DNA of 12,121 nt from assembly GCA_014762485.1 (NCBI GenBank), contig JABURU010000339.1:1-12121 (forward strand). Direction: 5' to 3'. Below the pieces are notes generated by a model, which saw only the letters and a list, made by a program, of their open reading frames with translations, ran no database searches and had not been told where the DNA came from. Every line of letters starts with the position of its first letter. Position 1 is the stretch's first letter. Below, piece after piece: positions 1 through 7,900 of the stretch. The translations under genes were made by a program, and so were the position numbers. Origin of the DNA: Gammaproteobacteria bacterium (GTDB lineage Bacteria; Pseudomonadota; Gammaproteobacteria; Thiohalospirales; Thiohalospiraceae).

Positions 1-1642
1 GAGATTCACGAATAATCTGGATAATATGAATCTCTGCATTAGGTTTAAAAGTACAGCCGCCAATGGTATTAGTGAACTGTATATCAATATCAGAACGGCA
101 TCTGAATTCTTCGACGGTTTCTTTGATGGCGGTTTCCAGATTGTGTGTATCTATGCGTAATCTGAAGGTAGTTAATAATTCACGTAATTGTCGATAAGCA
201 CTGTTTAAGCCATCACGAAGCTCATCTATGATTAATTCAACTTTATTACTGTTATTATCCTGCTGAATCTCGGCATTAAGTCGACTCACCTGAATTTTAA
301 GATATGATAAGGCCTGTGCTAGTGAGTCATGCAACTCCCTGGCGATGACGCTACGTTCTTCCATTAGTGATATGAGCCGGTTCTCAGATGCCTTGTTTGA
401 TAAATTTAGCGCCATGGCAATATGGCTGGCCACAGATTCTATCAGGCGCTGTTGCCAACTCTCGATTTCTACCCCATTAGGTATTTCGACCATTAATACA
501 CCGTATTGTTGATTAGAGTCTTTAATCGGCGTAGAGAATACTTTGTTTTGATGTTTGTTGGTAAGTTCTATAATTTTAGTACAGCCTTCGCCAAAACAAC
601 GATTACAGTTTGGAGGGTGGCATAAAGCCTGTGTCATATTGTCGTTCATTATGCTGGCTAATTTGAATGCATGCATATCATTTTGTTCACCAATACATAT
701 GCTTCCAGTTCCCAGTCCTGTATGCTTTTCTATATCTTTTAACAATTCGTCATATGCATTATCCATTAATGGTGAACTGGTTTCGCTCAGACGCCGTGTA
801 GTGTTGTATAAAAGTTCCAGTGATCTATTGCTACGCTCAAGATCCCATGTTTTCTCTTTAACACGTTGTTCCAGATTGTCATACATCTTGGATAGATCTT
901 CAGACATCAGGTTGAATGCGTAGATTAACTCGCCTAACTCATCTTCATTATATGTATTAATACGTTGCTTGAAATTACCCTGGCGTACGTTGGTTGCGAG
1001 GTGCCGAAGATCACGCAATGGTAAAAGTAAATTTGTTTTTATTATATACATTGTGAATAGTACAACAATGGATGTTAATAGGAGAGAGATGATCTGAATG
1101 CTTCTTAGAAGCTGGATATTGTCTTCTGCATCTATCTCAAGCAATTTAACTAAATTGTCAATATCATTCACATAGTGATCAATGTTGCTATTTATATAAT
1201 CCAGTTTTTGGTTATCAGTGGGTTGTACCTGGCTCCTTTCAATATATTGAATTAGGAGAGGACGTATATGGCTAAACCATTTGCTGTGCACCAGCTCATA
1301 GCTAAGTCTGGATTGATTGGTGGCATCAATGGGTAGTACCGCGGTGAGTAGGTTACTGGTTAGCCGTTTCTCAAAATCATCAATCAGGCTTCGCAGGTGC
1401 TTCTGATCCGCTGCTTGCATCGAATTATTATGAATCAGGAGCTGGCTCTCTATCCTGTATGACATCATCCGCAATGTACCAGACAGATTAATGGCCGCTG
1501 CTTGACCTTCTGAGCGATCCGCAATAAATACTGAACTTAACATGCCGACAAAGGCCAGCGTGACGATAAGAACCATCGCCAACCCCAGACGGAAAAGGAG
1601 TGAATGCCTGAACGGCTTCTTGGAAAATTCCTGCTTTATCAT
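1..1642 (-). CDS. narX: NarX-type nitrate/nitrite sensor histidine kinase (3' end cut by window edge)
   Basis: This frame stays open from an ATG at 1642 to the window edge: 547 codons with no stop. It encodes a membrane sensor kinase that would detect periplasmic nitrate or nitrite and phosphorylate a NarL-type regulator. Visible parts in order are TM1 (about residues 18-40), a P-box-like nitrate-binding stretch (about 49-63, with SGTLRMMSYR), a periplasmic helical domain, TM2 (about 183-203), HAMP (about 204-256), a central GAF-like module with a cysteine cluster (Cys341, Cys346, Cys349, Cys354), and an H-box ARELHDSLAQ with phosphoacceptor His438. The frame leaves the window at IIRES, just before the N-box of the ATPase domain, so roughly the last 80 residues are missing. 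An in-frame stop lies five codons upstream of the ATG. I see no convincing Shine-Dalgarno sequence. A GTG two codons upstream is an alternative start. The gene is divergent from narK1. NarQ is the main alternative name; the divergent nar context favours NarX. Confidence 0.88.
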   Translation of the reverse strand, partial: MIKQEFSKKPFRHSLLFRLGLAMVLIVTLAFVGMLSSVFIADRSEGQAAAINLSGTLRMMSYRIESQLLIHNNSMQAADQKHLRSLIDDFEKRLTSNLLTAVLPIDATNQSRLSYELVHSKWFSHIRPLLIQYIERSQVQPTDNQKLDYINSNIDHYVNDIDNLVKLLEIDAEDNIQLLRSIQIISLLLTSIVVLFTMYIIKTNLLLPLRDLRHLATNVRQGNFKQRINTYNEDELGELIYAFNLMSEDLSKMYDNLEQRVKEKTWDLERSNRSLELLYNTTRRLSETSSPLMDNAYDELLKDIEKHTGLGTGSICIGEQNDMHAFKLASIMNDNMTQALCHPPNCNRCFGEGCTKIIELTNKHQNKVFSTPIKDSNQQYGVLMVEIPNGVEIESWQQRLIESVASHIAMALNLSNKASENRLISLMEERSVIARELHDSLAQALSYLKIQVSRLNAEIQQDNNSNKVELIIDELRDGLNSAYRQLRELLTTFRLRIDTHNLETAIKETVEEFRCRSDIDIQFTNTIGGCTFKPNAEIHIIQIIRES

Positions 1643-1719
1643 GGGCACAGTATATTATGTTTTTAATCCACGTGTATTACGTAGTACCTCTAAAGAATTT
1701 TTACCCCGTCACATATCTC

Positions 1720-1760
1720 AATATTAGCGTTAAAATATATACCTTATTCATATAAAACAA
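1720..1760 (-). promoter_or_regulatory. Candidate FNR-type box and -10 element for narX
   Basis: TTCATATAAAACAA at 1747-1760 matches the FNR consensus TTGAT-N4-ATCAA at 8 of 10 positions. On the minus strand a TAATAT (1726-1721) could serve as a -10 element about 40 bases from the centre of that box, close to the -41.5 spacing of FNR-activated promoters. It would give narX a leader of about 70 nt. Both halves of the box carry a mismatch, so this is a weak candidate inferred from spacing. Confidence 0.25.
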
Positions 1761-1775
1761 TAAGATACGATTGTA

Positions 1776-1804
1776 TACCTCTCTACTTCGTTAGTAGTAC
1801 TTCC
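1776..1804 (+). promoter_or_regulatory. NarL/NarP binding site cluster upstream of narK1
   Basis: TACTTCGTTAGTAGTA at 1784-1799 fits the 7-2-7 inverted NarL/NarP arrangement (TACYYMT-N2-AKRRGTA), with one mismatch in each heptamer. A perfect heptamer TACCTCT lies one base upstream at 1776-1782, and TACTTCC at 1798-1804 is a further 6 of 7 match. Another perfect TACCTCT is at 1685-1691, nearer narX, and 6 of 7 matches occur at 1702-1708 and 1824-1830. The cluster centre is about 117 bases before the narK1 ATG. Nitrate-responsive control of the nar genes by the neighbouring NarX system would predict such sites. That NarL binds here is inference. Confidence 0.5.
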
Positions 1805-1808
1805 GACT

Positions 1809-1823
1809 AAAACAGGCTGTTTT
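1809..1823. repeat. Perfect 7-1-7 dyad in the narX-narK1 control region
   Basis: AAAACAG-G-CTGTTTT is a perfect inverted repeat with a one-base centre. It is too tight for a full hairpin; six pairs around a GGC loop are possible, running into a short T tract and ACCCC. Its place between the NarL-type sites and the narK1 start suits an operator, but it matches no regulator consensus I recognise. Confidence 0.35.
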
Positions 1824-1830
1824 TACCCCA

Positions 1831-1859
1831 TTGCAGAACATTGGTTCATTAGATATTAC
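1831..1859 (+). promoter_or_regulatory. Possible sigma70-type promoter for narK1
   Basis: TTGCAG (1831-1836) and TATTAC (1854-1859) are separated by 17 bases. They match the -35 and -10 consensus hexamers at 3 of 6 and 4 of 6 positions, as would suit an activator-dependent promoter. A start near 1866 would place the 7-2-7 NarL-type site near -75, comparable to the -79 NarL site known at E. coli narK. No good FNR box is found at the matching -41.5 position, which weakens the assignment. Confidence 0.25.
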
Positions 1860-1908
1860 TGCAGTTAAGACGGTTTTTTAAAACGCGCAATGGAGAGGAG
1901 AAGTCGTC

Positions 1909-3174
1909 ATGCCTTCACAACAAGCGAAAGCCTATTCGGTGTTGACCATGAATACCGTGGCCTTTACTGCATGTTTTGCAGTTTGGGTAATCTTTTCGAT
2001 TATCGGTATTCCCATTAAGACCGGTTTGCAGTTGTCAGATACCCAGTTTGGTTTATTGGCGGCAACTCCTATATTGACTGGCTCATTATTCCGCCTACCC
2101 GTTGGTATGATGACCGATAAGTTTGGTGGGCGTCGTGTATACGCCGGCCTGATGGCATTGACCATCATACCGCTTTATCTAATTTCATATGCAACCGAGT
2201 ATTGGCAATTCCTGGTTTTAGGATTATTTGTTGGTATTGCCGGCGCTTCATTCTCAGTAGGTATTGCTTACACCGCACGATGGTTTAGTAAAGAGAAGCA
2301 GGGTACCGCAATGGGTATCTTCGGTGCCGGTAATGCTGGTGCGGCATTGACCAAGTTTGTGGCTCCTTCTCTGGTGATTGCCTATGGCTGGCAATCGGTA
2401 CCGCAGGTTTATGCCATCGCTATGACCATCGTGGTCGCACTTTTCTGGATGTTCACCTATGAAGACCCATCACACAAGGTAGACAGTAGCATTACCTTAC
2501 GTGAGCAGTTAAAAGCATTAAAAGATCCCAAGGTATGGAAATACTGTCAATACTATTCACTGGTATTCGGTGGTTTTGTTGGTTTGTCATTATGGATGAC
2601 CAAGTACTACATCAGTGAATATGGTTTTGATCTTCAAACCGCGGCATTACTGGCTGCCATTTTCGTTTTACCTTCTGGCGTTATTCGGGCTTTAGGGGGC
2701 TGGTTCTCAGATAAATATGGCGCCTATACCGTTACCTGGTGGGTCATGTGGATATCCTGGGTTAGCCTGTTCCTGATGTCTTACCCACAAACTGAAATGA
2801 CCATCAAAACCGTGAATGGGGAGTTCAGCATGCATATTGGGCTGAATGTATGGGCCTTCACCTTCCTGTTGTTCATTGTTGGTATCGCCTGGGGTTTCGG
2901 TAAAGCTTCAGTTTTCAAGTTCCTGTCTGATGAATACCCAGACAACATCGGCGTGGTTTCCGGCATTGTTGGTTTAGCCGGTGGTATGGGTGGATTCCTG
3001 TTACCCATCATGTTCGGTGCATTGCTGGACTTCACTGGTATTAACAGTTCCATCTTTATGCTGCTTTACGGTGCGACTTGCGTATCACTCGTATGGATGC
3101 ACTTCACATTTGCTAAAGACAAGCGTGAGGAAGATAAGGCTGCCGCAGTAAGTGCCGCAGCGGATCAGGTTTAG
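1909..3174 (+). CDS. narK1: NarK1-type nitrate transporter (MFS, nitrate/nitrite porter family)
   Basis: This is a 421-residue inner-membrane protein with about 12 hydrophobic segments, the normal size for a NarK1-type nitrate/proton symporter that supplies cytoplasmic nitrate to NarG. Hallmarks of the nitrate/nitrite porter family are visible. The first nitrate signature spans about residues 109-150 (GASFSVGIAYTARWFSKEKQG, then GIFGAGNAGAA). A second glycine-rich signature lies near 219-232 (VFGGFVGLSLWMTK). The two substrate-binding arginines correspond to Arg62 (LFRLPVG) and Arg260 (VIRALGGW). An MFS loop motif DKFGGRR is at about 70-76. The start is supported by GGAGAGGAG at 1892-1900, eight bases upstream. 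It is the first gene of the plus-strand set and sits downstream of the NarL-type sites. The symport mechanism is inferred from the NarK1 subgroup; it is not readable directly. Confidence 0.9.
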   Translation: MPSQQAKAYSVLTMNTVAFTACFAVWVIFSIIGIPIKTGLQLSDTQFGLLAATPILTGSLFRLPVGMMTDKFGGRRVYAGLMALTIIPLYLISYATEYWQFLVLGLFVGIAGASFSVGIAYTARWFSKEKQGTAMGIFGAGNAGAALTKFVAPSLVIAYGWQSVPQVYAIAMTIVVALFWMFTYEDPSHKVDSSITLREQLKALKDPKVWKYCQYYSLVFGGFVGLSLWMTKYYISEYGFDLQTAALLAAIFVLPSGVIRALGGWFSDKYGAYTVTWWVMWISWVSLFLMSYPQTEMTIKTVNGEFSMHIGLNVWAFTFLLFIVGIAWGFGKASVFKFLSDEYPDNIGVVSGIVGLAGGMGGFLLPIMFGALLDFTGINSSIFMLLYGATCVSLVWMHFTFAKDKREEDKAAAVSAAADQV

Positions 3175-3183
3175 GAGAGAAAG

Positions 3184-3234
3184 ATGAGTATTTATCTTAA
3201 TAAATATGTAATAGATGAGGTGACATATGGCTGA
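3184..3234 (+). CDS. Possible 16-residue micro-ORF overlapping the narK2 start
   Basis: The frame encodes MSIYLNKYVIDEVTYG. It has an excellent ribosome binding site, AGGAGAG at 3173-3179, overlapping the narK1 stop region. Its TGA stop at 3232-3234 falls just inside narK2, whose ATG is at 3227, giving an 8-base overlap that suits translational coupling. The peptide resembles nothing I know and the region is AT-rich. It may be a coupling device or the remains of an earlier narK2 start and not a functional peptide. narK2 also has its own GAGG site at 3217-3220. Confidence 0.35.
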   Translation: MSIYLNKYVIDEVTYG

Positions 3235-4831
3235 TTTAAAAGAGTGGAATGTCGAGGACAACGACTTCTGGGAGAAAACCGGTAAGCATATTGCCAAGCG
3301 CAATCTGTGGATCTCGATCCCAAGTTTGTTGAGCGGATTTGCGGTATGGCTCTACTGGGGCATCATCACCGTACAAATGTTGAACCTGGGTTTCCCGTTT
3401 GAAAAGGCAGAGCTCTTTACCCTGTCGGCCATCGCGGGTCTAACCGGTGCGACACTGCGTATCCCATCGAGCTTCTTTATACGGATTGCGGGTGGTCGTA
3501 ATACCATCTTCTTTACCACCGCCTTGTTGATGATTCCGGCGATAGGTGCGGGTATCGCTCTGCAGGATAAGAACACACCATTGTGGGTATTCCAGCTGCT
3601 GGCCTTCCTGTCCGGCTTTGGTGGCGGTAACTTTGCCTCATCCATGTCCAACATCAGTTTCTTCTATCCTAAGCGTATGCAAGGTTTAGCATTAGGACTG
3701 AATGCCGGACTGGGTAACGCGGGTGTAACCACCATGCAGATCCTGGTACCACTGGCGATGACCTTTGGCATCTTTGGTGGCGAAGCGATGATACTGCAAA
3801 ACACCTCAGGTACCTTAATCGGCAAAATACCCGCCGGTACTGAAACCTATATTCATAACGCCGGTTACATCTGGTTAGTGTTGTTAATTCCACTCGCCTT
3901 CCTTGGCTGGTTTGGTATGAATAACATTCGTACCGAAGAGGTATCACCTAATATCGGCTCACCCATCAATTCCTTTGTCAAAATAACCGGCATGTTGTTG
4001 ATTGGCTTCGTTGCTGCTGCGGCCGGTCTGTATATCATCTTGCCTGAGCCAGTTGGTATTGGCGCGCCTAGTTGGGCCAAGTGGTTTGTCATTATCGGCG
4101 TCTTGGCTGCAACCGTTGGCATGCTGAAGATGATACCCGGTGAGATCAAGCCTAACCTGGAACGCCAGTTCAAGATCTTTGAAAACAAGCACACCTGGGT
4201 AATGAGTGTTATTTACACCATGACATTCGGCAGCTTCATTGGTTATTCCGCTGCGTTTGCCCTGGCTATCAAAGTTATCTTTGGTTACCAGCACATCTTG
4301 GTCGATGGCGTGATGACGCATAATACGGTGAATCCTAACGGGCCATCCGCACTGATGTATGCCTGGATGGGACCATTCATCGGTGCCTTCATTCGTCCTA
4401 TCGGTGGCTGGATGGCTGATAAGGTCGGCGGTGCCAAGGTTACCCAGATGGTAACTCTGGTGATGATTGCCGCTGCACTGGGCGTGGCTTACTACATGAA
4501 AGCTGCGTATGCCTCGGCCACTCCGGAAGAGTATTTCGTACCATTTTTCATCCTCTTCCTGTTGCTGTTCGCTGGTACTGGCATCGGTAACGGTTCCACC
4601 TTCCGTACCATCGCTATGGTGTTCCCCAAGGAGCAGGCCGGTCCTGCACTGGGTTGGACTTCAGCGGTTGCAGCATACGGCGCCTTTGTTATCCCCAAGG
4701 TACTGGGCGAGCAAATTAAGGCGACCACTCCTGAAGATGCACTGTATGGCTTCGCCCTGTTCTATCTGGTGTGCCTGATTTTGAACTGGTGGTTCTATCT
4801 TGGCCCCAAGGCTGAGTTCAAGAATCCATAA
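3227..4831 (+). CDS. narK2: NarK2-type nitrate/nitrite transporter with a two-helix insertion
   Basis: This 534-residue membrane protein of the nitrate/nitrite porter family is closest to the NarK/NarK2 group, which exchanges nitrite for nitrate across the inner membrane. The N-terminus NVEDNDFWEKTGKHIAKRNL is typical of that group. The first nitrate signature is at about 131-168 (GGGNFASSMSNISFFYPK, then GLALGLNAGLGNAGV) and the second at 335-353 (GSFIGYSAAFALAIKVIFG). The likely substrate arginines are Arg78 (ATLRIPSS) and Arg390 (GAFIRPIGGW). E. coli NarK has 463 residues. The extra length is mostly a block of about 65 residues at about 240-310 with two hydrophobic segments (about 252-273 and 284-303), suggesting 14 membrane spans. 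The start has GAGG six bases upstream. A narK1-narK2 pair beside narGHJI is a known denitrifier arrangement. Confidence 0.9.
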   Translation: MADLKEWNVEDNDFWEKTGKHIAKRNLWISIPSLLSGFAVWLYWGIITVQMLNLGFPFEKAELFTLSAIAGLTGATLRIPSSFFIRIAGGRNTIFFTTALLMIPAIGAGIALQDKNTPLWVFQLLAFLSGFGGGNFASSMSNISFFYPKRMQGLALGLNAGLGNAGVTTMQILVPLAMTFGIFGGEAMILQNTSGTLIGKIPAGTETYIHNAGYIWLVLLIPLAFLGWFGMNNIRTEEVSPNIGSPINSFVKITGMLLIGFVAAAAGLYIILPEPVGIGAPSWAKWFVIIGVLAATVGMLKMIPGEIKPNLERQFKIFENKHTWVMSVIYTMTFGSFIGYSAAFALAIKVIFGYQHILVDGVMTHNTVNPNGPSALMYAWMGPFIGAFIRPIGGWMADKVGGAKVTQMVTLVMIAAALGVAYYMKAAYASATPEEYFVPFFILFLLLFAGTGIGNGSTFRTIAMVFPKEQAGPALGWTSAVAAYGAFVIPKVLGEQIKATTPEDALYGFALFYLVCLILNWWFYLGPKAEFKNP

Positions 4832-4845
4832 AGGAGAAATAGTAA

Positions 4846-4941
4846 ATGTTTATGTGGGCCCACGTAGTTCTTATATCAATGTGTACCTCCCTCGATTTAC
4901 GTGGGCCCGTTTTTTTCAAAAAAGCTAGAGCGGACATGTAG
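4846..4941 (+). CDS. Possible 31-residue micro-ORF between narK2 and narG
   Basis: An ATG at 4846 follows AGGAG (4832-4836) at a good distance of nine bases. The frame stays open for 31 codons through both arms of the intergenic hairpin and its T tract. It stops with TAG at 4939-4941, which itself forms part of the narG ribosome binding site. The predicted peptide begins MFMWAHVVLISM and ends FFKKARADM; I recognise no family. A ribosome translating it would open the hairpin, so it could work as a leader frame, but chance readthrough of structured DNA is just as possible. Confidence 0.3.
   Translation: MFMWAHVVLISMCTSLDLRGPVFFKKARADM
4856..4916 (+). terminator. Intra-operon hairpin with T tract between narK2 and narG
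   Basis: GGGCCCACGTA (4856-4866) pairs perfectly with TACGTGGGCCC (4898-4908) to give an 11-bp GC-rich stem with a 31-nt loop, followed by seven T's at 4910-4916. This is the form of an intrinsic terminator, yet narG starts only 36 bases later and I see no good promoter in between. It is more likely a partial terminator, attenuator or mRNA processing/stabilising hairpin that sets the narK1K2 to narGHJI ratio. The outer 5' arm also contains the self-palindrome GTGGGCCCAC (4854-4863). Confidence 0.75.
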
Positions 4942-4952
4942 GAGAAACAGAC

Positions 4953-7900
4953 ATGAGCCACTTTCTTGATAGATTAAAGTTTTTCTCCAAGACCCAGGAT
5001 ACTTTTGCAGATGGTCATGGAGTGGTAACCAACGAAGACCGTCAGTGGGAAGATGCCTATCGCAACCGCTGGCGCCATGACAAGGTGGTACGTACCACCC
5101 ATGGCGTGAACTGTACCGGCGGTTGTAGTTGGCAGGTATTTGTGAAAAACGGCCTGGTCTCTTTTGAGATGCAGCAAACCGATTACCCACGCACTCGTCC
5201 CGATATGCCCAACCATGAACCACGTGGTTGTCAACGCGGTGCCAGTTTCTCCTGGTATCTATATAGTCCACACCGAATTAAATACCCGTTAATTCGTGGA
5301 CGCCTGGTTGAGTTATATCGTGCCGAACGAGCCAGCGGAAAAGATCCGGTAGAGGCCTGGGCTGCAATACAGGAAGATCCCGACAAGCGTAAGAAGTACA
5401 CTGCGGTACGTGGCCTGGGTGGCTTTGCCCGCGCTGACTGGGAAGAGGTTAACGAGATCATTGCCGCGGCCAATGTCTACACCACCAAGAAGCACGGCCC
5501 TGATCGTATCTTTGGCTTCTCACCTATTCCTGCAATGTCGATGATCAGTTACGCCGCCGGTTCACGTTACCTGTCATTAATTGGTGGTGCCTGCGGTTCG
5601 TTCTACGACTGGTATTGCGATTTACCACCAGCATCTCCACAAACCTGGGGAGAGCAGACCGACGTACCCGAAGCCGCCGACTGGTATAACTCCACCTACA
5701 TCATTGTTTGTGGTGCCACCCTGCCGATGACTCGTACCCCGGATGCCCACTTTGCCATTGAGACTCGTTACAAGGGCACCAAGGTGGTATCGATGGCCCC
5801 GGACTACGCCGAATATGTGAAGTTCGCTGACCTGTGGATGCCGGTGAAACAGGGTACCGACGCCGCCGCCTTCATGGCAATGGGGCACGTTGCTCTAAAA
5901 GAATTCCACGTTGATAAGCAAGACCCATACTTTAAAGAGTATGCGCAAAAGTATACCGACTTCCCGGTACAGGTGACGTTAAGAAAAGATGGTGATCATT
6001 ACGTCACCGATCGTACTCTGCGTGCTTCTGATTTTAGTGACAAGCTGGGACAGGAAAACAATCCTGAATGGAAGACCATTGTTTATGATACCAGCAGCAA
6101 GAGTTTCGTTGCACCAAACGGTTCTATTGGATTTAGATGGGGCGAAGAAGGTCGCTGGAACCTGTTGCCAAAGAATTCGGTAAACCAGCAAGAGATTGAT
6201 GCCGAACTTAGTGCCATCGGTAACAGTGATGAAGTAGTCGATGTTGCCTTCCCTCACTTCGTCGAGAGTGAAGGCGAGTTGCTGATGCGTAAGATTCCGG
6301 TGCGCAAGGTACAAACCAAGGATGGTGAAGTGCTGGTAGCCTCGGTATTTGATCTGCAAGTAGCGCAATACGGTATCGACCGTGGCCTGGGTGACAACCT
6401 GGCCAAGGGCTATGACGATGCCTCGGTACCTTATACTCCTGCCTGGGCGGAGCAGGTCACTGGCGTGAAGCAGGCCGACCTGATTCGTACCGGTCGCGAG
6501 TTTGCCGATAACGCCTCTAAGACCAAGGGTAAGTCGATGGTCATACTCGGTGCGGCTATCAACCACTGGTATCACAACGACATGAACTACCGCGGCATTA
6601 TGAACCTGCTGCATATCTGTGGTTGTGTCGGTCAAAGTGGCGGCGGTTGGGCACACTATGTTGGCCAGGAAAAGCTACGCCCACAAGCGGGCTGGGCACC
6701 GGTGGCCTTCGCGCTGGATTGGCAGCGTCCACCACGTCATATGAACAGTACGACCTACTGGTACTTCCATACTGACCAATGGCGTTACGAGCGGCTGGAT
6801 GCCGACAGCCTGCTGGCCCCCACCGCAAAAGGTAAATACAAGGGTAATACCCTGGCCGATTATAACGTCGTATCACAACGTTTAGGTTGGTTACCCTCCG
6901 CGCCACACTTTAACAAAAATCCACTGGATATTGTCGACGAGGCGGAAGCCGCCGGTGCCACCGATGAAGCCGGTGTCGCCAAGTACATGGTGGATAAGTT
7001 AAAGAGTAACGATATTAACTTTGCCTACGAAGATGTCGATGCACCTGAAAACCATCCTCGTAACCTGTTCGTCTGGCGTGCCAACCTGATTGGTTGTTCG
7101 GCCAAGGGGCATGAGTATTTTCTCAAGCATCTATTGGGCGCACAAAATGGTGTGCTGTCCGAAGGTGTAGAAGGCAAAGACTGCAAAGAGGTGAAGTGGC
7201 ACGACAAGGCACCTACTGGAAAACTGGATCTGATGGTAGATATTAACTTCCGTCTTAACTCTACCGGCGCTTACTCCGACATCGTTCTGCCTACCGCTAC
7301 CTGGTATGAAAAGAACGACTTGAACACCACCGACATGCACCCGTTCATCCATCCATTATCGGAAGCGGTGAATCCAGCATGGGAGTCCAAGTCTGACTGG
7401 CAGATCTTTAAAAACATCGCCAAGAAGTTCTCCGAGTTATCCGAGAAGCACCTGGGTAAACGTAAAGACGTCGTAGCACTACCCATGCATCACGATACTC
7501 CGGCCGAGCTGGCACAACCTTTAGGAGTGAAAGACTGGAAGAAGGGCGAGTGCGAACCGGTTCCCGGTAAGTCGATGCCGCTGCTGAAAGTGGTTGAGCG
7601 TGATTACCCCAGTACCTATAACAAGTTCATTGCCTTAGGCCCGCTACTGAGCAAACTGGGCAATGGTGTGAAAGGTCTGGAGTGGAACACCGAGCTGGAA
7701 TACGAACAGCTGAAGGAGCTGAACTACACCGTGAAAGAAGAAGGTGTATCCAAAGGCATGCCTTCGCTGGAAGAAGACATCTCGGTATGTGACACCATCC
7801 TGCAGATGGCGCCAGAAACCAATGGTGAGGTGGCGCATAAGGCATGGCATGCACAGAGCAAGAAGACGGGTATCGACCATAGTCATCTCTATGCCGGTCG

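Noticed and set aside
555..923. 122-codon plus-strand open frame
   Set aside because: It lies entirely antisense to the conserved NarX coding frame, has no ribosome binding site and resembles no protein family.
1542..1727. 61-codon plus-strand open frame across the narX start
   Set aside because: It overlaps the narX N-terminus and promoter area on the other strand and has no family features or good start context.
4867..4897. FNR box in the loop of the narK2-narG hairpin
   Set aside because: Only an isolated ATCAA half-site is present. The other half shows no match to TTGAT.
5622..6656. Long minus-strand open frames opposite narG
   Set aside because: They are antisense to a fully conserved NarG frame and follow from its codon bias. 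None shows a recognisable protein.
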